This document shows, piece after piece, positions 12,916 through 15,229 of a DNA stretch of 15,229 nucleotides. The notes under the pieces were generated by a model that was not told the origin of the DNA, ran no database searches, and was given only the letters and a program-made list of their open reading frames with translations. The stretch is from NCBI GenBank assembly GCA_035545535.1, contig DASZYF010000194.1, forward strand, positions 1 through 15,229, read 5' to 3'. Every line of letters begins with the position of its first letter. The first letter of the stretch is position 1. This stretch comes from DASZYF01 sp035545535. Lineage in GTDB: Bacteria > Actinomycetota > Actinomycetes > Mycobacteriales > CAJCIY01. The position numbers and the translations under genes are program-made.

Positions 12916-13497
12916 ATGGCCGCCCCCCTCGACGACGCCGTCGCGGCAGCGGCGGCCGGGGACGAGCGCGCCTTCACCACGCTCTACCGAGCCGTCCAGC
13001 CCCCGCTGCTGCGCTACCTGCGGGTCGTGGAGGGCGCCGCGGCCGAGGACATCGCGGCCGAGGCCTGGCTGGAGGTCGCCCGCCGCATCTCCTCCTTCTC
13101 CGGCGACGAGGCCGGCTTCCGCGCGTGGATCTTCACCATCGCCCGCAGCAAGGCCGTCGACCGGATCCGCAGGGAAGCGCGCCGCCCCGTCGAACACATC
13201 GAGGACATGCCGGGACTCGATCCGTCCTGCCCCGACGATGTGGCGGAACGCGTGGTCTCGGTCCTCACCACCCACGATGCCCTGAGGCTGATCGCGACGC
13301 TGCCCCCCGACCAGGCCGAGGTCGTGACCCTGCGGGTCATCGCCGACCTCGACGTCAGCACGGTGGCGGCGATGACCGGCAAGTCCCCCGGCGCCGTCCG
13401 GGTCGCCCAGCACCGCGGCCTGCGCCGCCTGGCCGCCATGCTGTCCTCCACGTCGCCGCCGCTCCCGTGGGCGCCCGCCGGGGCGCGGCCCGCGTGA
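12916..13497 (+). CDS. ECF-like RNA polymerase sigma factor, second copy (193 aa)
   Basis: Region 2 spans about 14-86 (GDERAFTTLYRAVQPPLLRYL, AAEDIAAEAWLEVARRI, GFRAWIFTIARSKAVDRIR) and region 4 about 120-176 (DALRLIATLPPDQAEVVTLRV, LDVSTVAAMTGKSPGAVRVAQ, HRGLRRLAAML). It closely parallels the sigma factor at 8472-7852, including FTIARSK and KSPGAVRVAQHR, so the two loci arose by duplication. ATG 12916 is used; in-frame GTGs at 12907 and 12913 are alternatives, and no start has a strong ribosome site. Its gene diverges from the prepilin operon and is followed 19 bases later by an anti-sigma-like gene. Which sigma factor uses the shared promoter motif is not decided by the sequence, but position makes both candidates. 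Confidence 0.92.
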   Translation: MAAPLDDAVAAAAAGDERAFTTLYRAVQPPLLRYLRVVEGAAAEDIAAEAWLEVARRISSFSGDEAGFRAWIFTIARSKAVDRIRREARRPVEHIEDMPGLDPSCPDDVAERVVSVLTTHDALRLIATLPPDQAEVVTLRVIADLDVSTVAAMTGKSPGAVRVAQHRGLRRLAAMLSSTSPPLPWAPAGARPA

Positions 13498-13516
13498 GCG
13501 CCGTGGGGGGAGTGAA

Positions 13517-14533
<1,017 letters not shown>

Positions 14534-14545
14534 CCGCCACCTGAC

Positions 14546-14565
14546 GGTCCCGACCCGTCGGGACC
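14546..14565 (+). terminator. Hairpin terminator after the second sigma/anti-sigma-like operon
   Basis: GGTCCCGA, loop CCCG, TCGGGACC: a perfect 8-bp stem starting 12 bases after the stop at 14533. No T tract follows. Confidence 0.65.
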
Positions 14566-14682
14566 AGGCATGACCTGGCCCGTTCGGGCGGTACCTGTCG
14601 TCCAGCCGGATCGAATCCCCTCGCCGTCGGCGCCGGATGATCATCAGCGTGCCAACGTGGGCGCCCAAGGGGGTTCTCCATC

Positions 14683-15229
14683 ATGGGACGACACGAGCAG
14701 GTCAAGCCCGCACGCACGCGCTTCGCCATCGCGATCTCCGCAGCCGCCGTCGCCTCGACGTCACTGCTCGCGGTCATCAGCACGACGTCGAACGCCGGGG
14801 CCGACACGGTCGACCCGGTCGGGACATTGACGCACGCCACCGGCCTGTCCGCGCACCTCGGCGCGGTGGCGCACGCCGCCGGCAACAACGGCACGATCAA
14901 GATCGACGACATCGACGTCGACGACTCGTCGCCGGCGAACGACCCGCATGTCGACTGCACGTTCCAGCTGCGGTTCTGGGGCTTCGACTCCGGCGACGAC
15001 CACGCAACCGTCGCGTTCGACGCGCAGAGCCCCAGCGGCCACGGCGCCTACCCGAACACCCAGGGCTCGCTCGACTTCCACTTCACGGGAAGCGGCGTGG
15101 GCAGCACGCTCGACCACGTCGAGACCTACACACTCGACCCGACGGGCTTCACCGCGCAACCGAACCAGGGCTTCCACGCGAAGGTCACGACGCACGTGAC
15201 GACGTCGAACGGCTCGACCGTGAAGCACA
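14683..15229 (+). CDS. Secreted protein of a recurrent actinobacterial family (3' end outside window)
   Basis: ATG 14683 is preceded by AAGGGGG nine bases upstream. The frame is open to the window edge (182 complete codons). A signal peptide is visible: basic MGRHEQVKPARTR, a hydrophobic Ala/Ser-rich core, and a likely cleavage after NAGA near residue 40. The mature part contains NNGTIKIDDIDVDD...NDPHVDCTFQLRFWGFDSGD, then VAFDAQSPSGHG. I recognise this N-G-T-x-K-I/V-D...PHV-x-C-x-F-x-x-x-F-x-GFD pattern from secreted or wall-anchored actinobacterial proteins of unknown function, often with a Pro-rich or sorting tail; whether this one has such a tail cannot be seen. No shared ECF-type promoter was found in the 117 bases between the terminator and the start. 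Confidence 0.82.
   Translation, partial: MGRHEQVKPARTRFAIAISAAAVASTSLLAVISTTSNAGADTVDPVGTLTHATGLSAHLGAVAHAAGNNGTIKIDDIDVDDSSPANDPHVDCTFQLRFWGFDSGDDHATVAFDAQSPSGHGAYPNTQGSLDFHFTGSGVGSTLDHVETYTLDPTGFTAQPNQGFHAKVTTHVTTSNGSTVKH

Noticed and set aside
14588..14640. Shared ECF promoter upstream of the last secreted gene
   Set aside because: A GGTACC box is present, but no CGYTCC box occurs at the required distance.
14636..14645. Perfect palindrome GATGATCATC upstream of the last secreted gene as an operator
   Set aside because: Ten base pairs, a single copy, and no local regulator linked to it; such palindromes are expected by chance at a window of this size often enough not to claim a site.

Overview
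The window is very GC-rich. Its genes are tightly packed and nearly all joined by 4-bp ATGA or GTGA start/stop overlaps. Gene content (ECF-like sigma factors with membrane anti-sigma-like partners, DHA2-type exporter, TetR, paired acyl-CoA dehydrogenases, secreted Ser/Thr/Pro-rich proteins) points to a high-GC actinobacterium. I cannot name a genus from sequence alone. No rRNA, tRNA, CRISPR array, transposase or integrase was seen.

Layout. (1) 2-1867, plus: the 3' end of a large secreted or surface protein with tandem Ig-like repeats and two C-terminal beta-sandwich domains. It is closed by a hairpin terminator shared with the convergent operon. (2) 6825-1940, minus: a catabolic/efflux operon reading, in order, an internally deleted MFS relic (52 codons), an intact MFS exporter, a TetR domain in frame with an acyl-CoA dehydrogenase, a second acyl-CoA dehydrogenase, and a small membrane protein with a Cys/His cluster. 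Two identical-arm operators lie in front of it. (3) 9032-6930, minus: a secreted beta-rich protein, an ECF-like sigma factor and an anti-sigma-like membrane protein. (4) 12750-9119, minus: a five-gene operon of three prepilin-like proteins, a stand-alone sigma region 4-like HTH protein and a small unknown protein, each overlapping the next by 4 bp. (5) 12916-14533, plus: a second sigma factor/anti-sigma-like pair, paralogous to the pair in (3), divergent from the pilin operon. (6) 14683-end, plus: the start of a secreted protein cut by the window edge.

The most interesting signal is regulatory. The pilin operon, the secreted-protein/sigma operon and the anti-sigma gene are each preceded by the same two-part element: (C/G)GTAACG(C/G)G, then after a constant 17-base spacer CG(T/C)TCCGC. 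This looks like an ECF-type promoter, and suggests one local sigma factor drives the pilin-like genes, its own operon and its antagonist. At the anti-sigma gene the predicted transcript start falls at the GTG codon, implying a leaderless mRNA. The sigma gene at 8472 begins inside a 20-bp inverted repeat covering codons 1-17, which suggests control of its translation.
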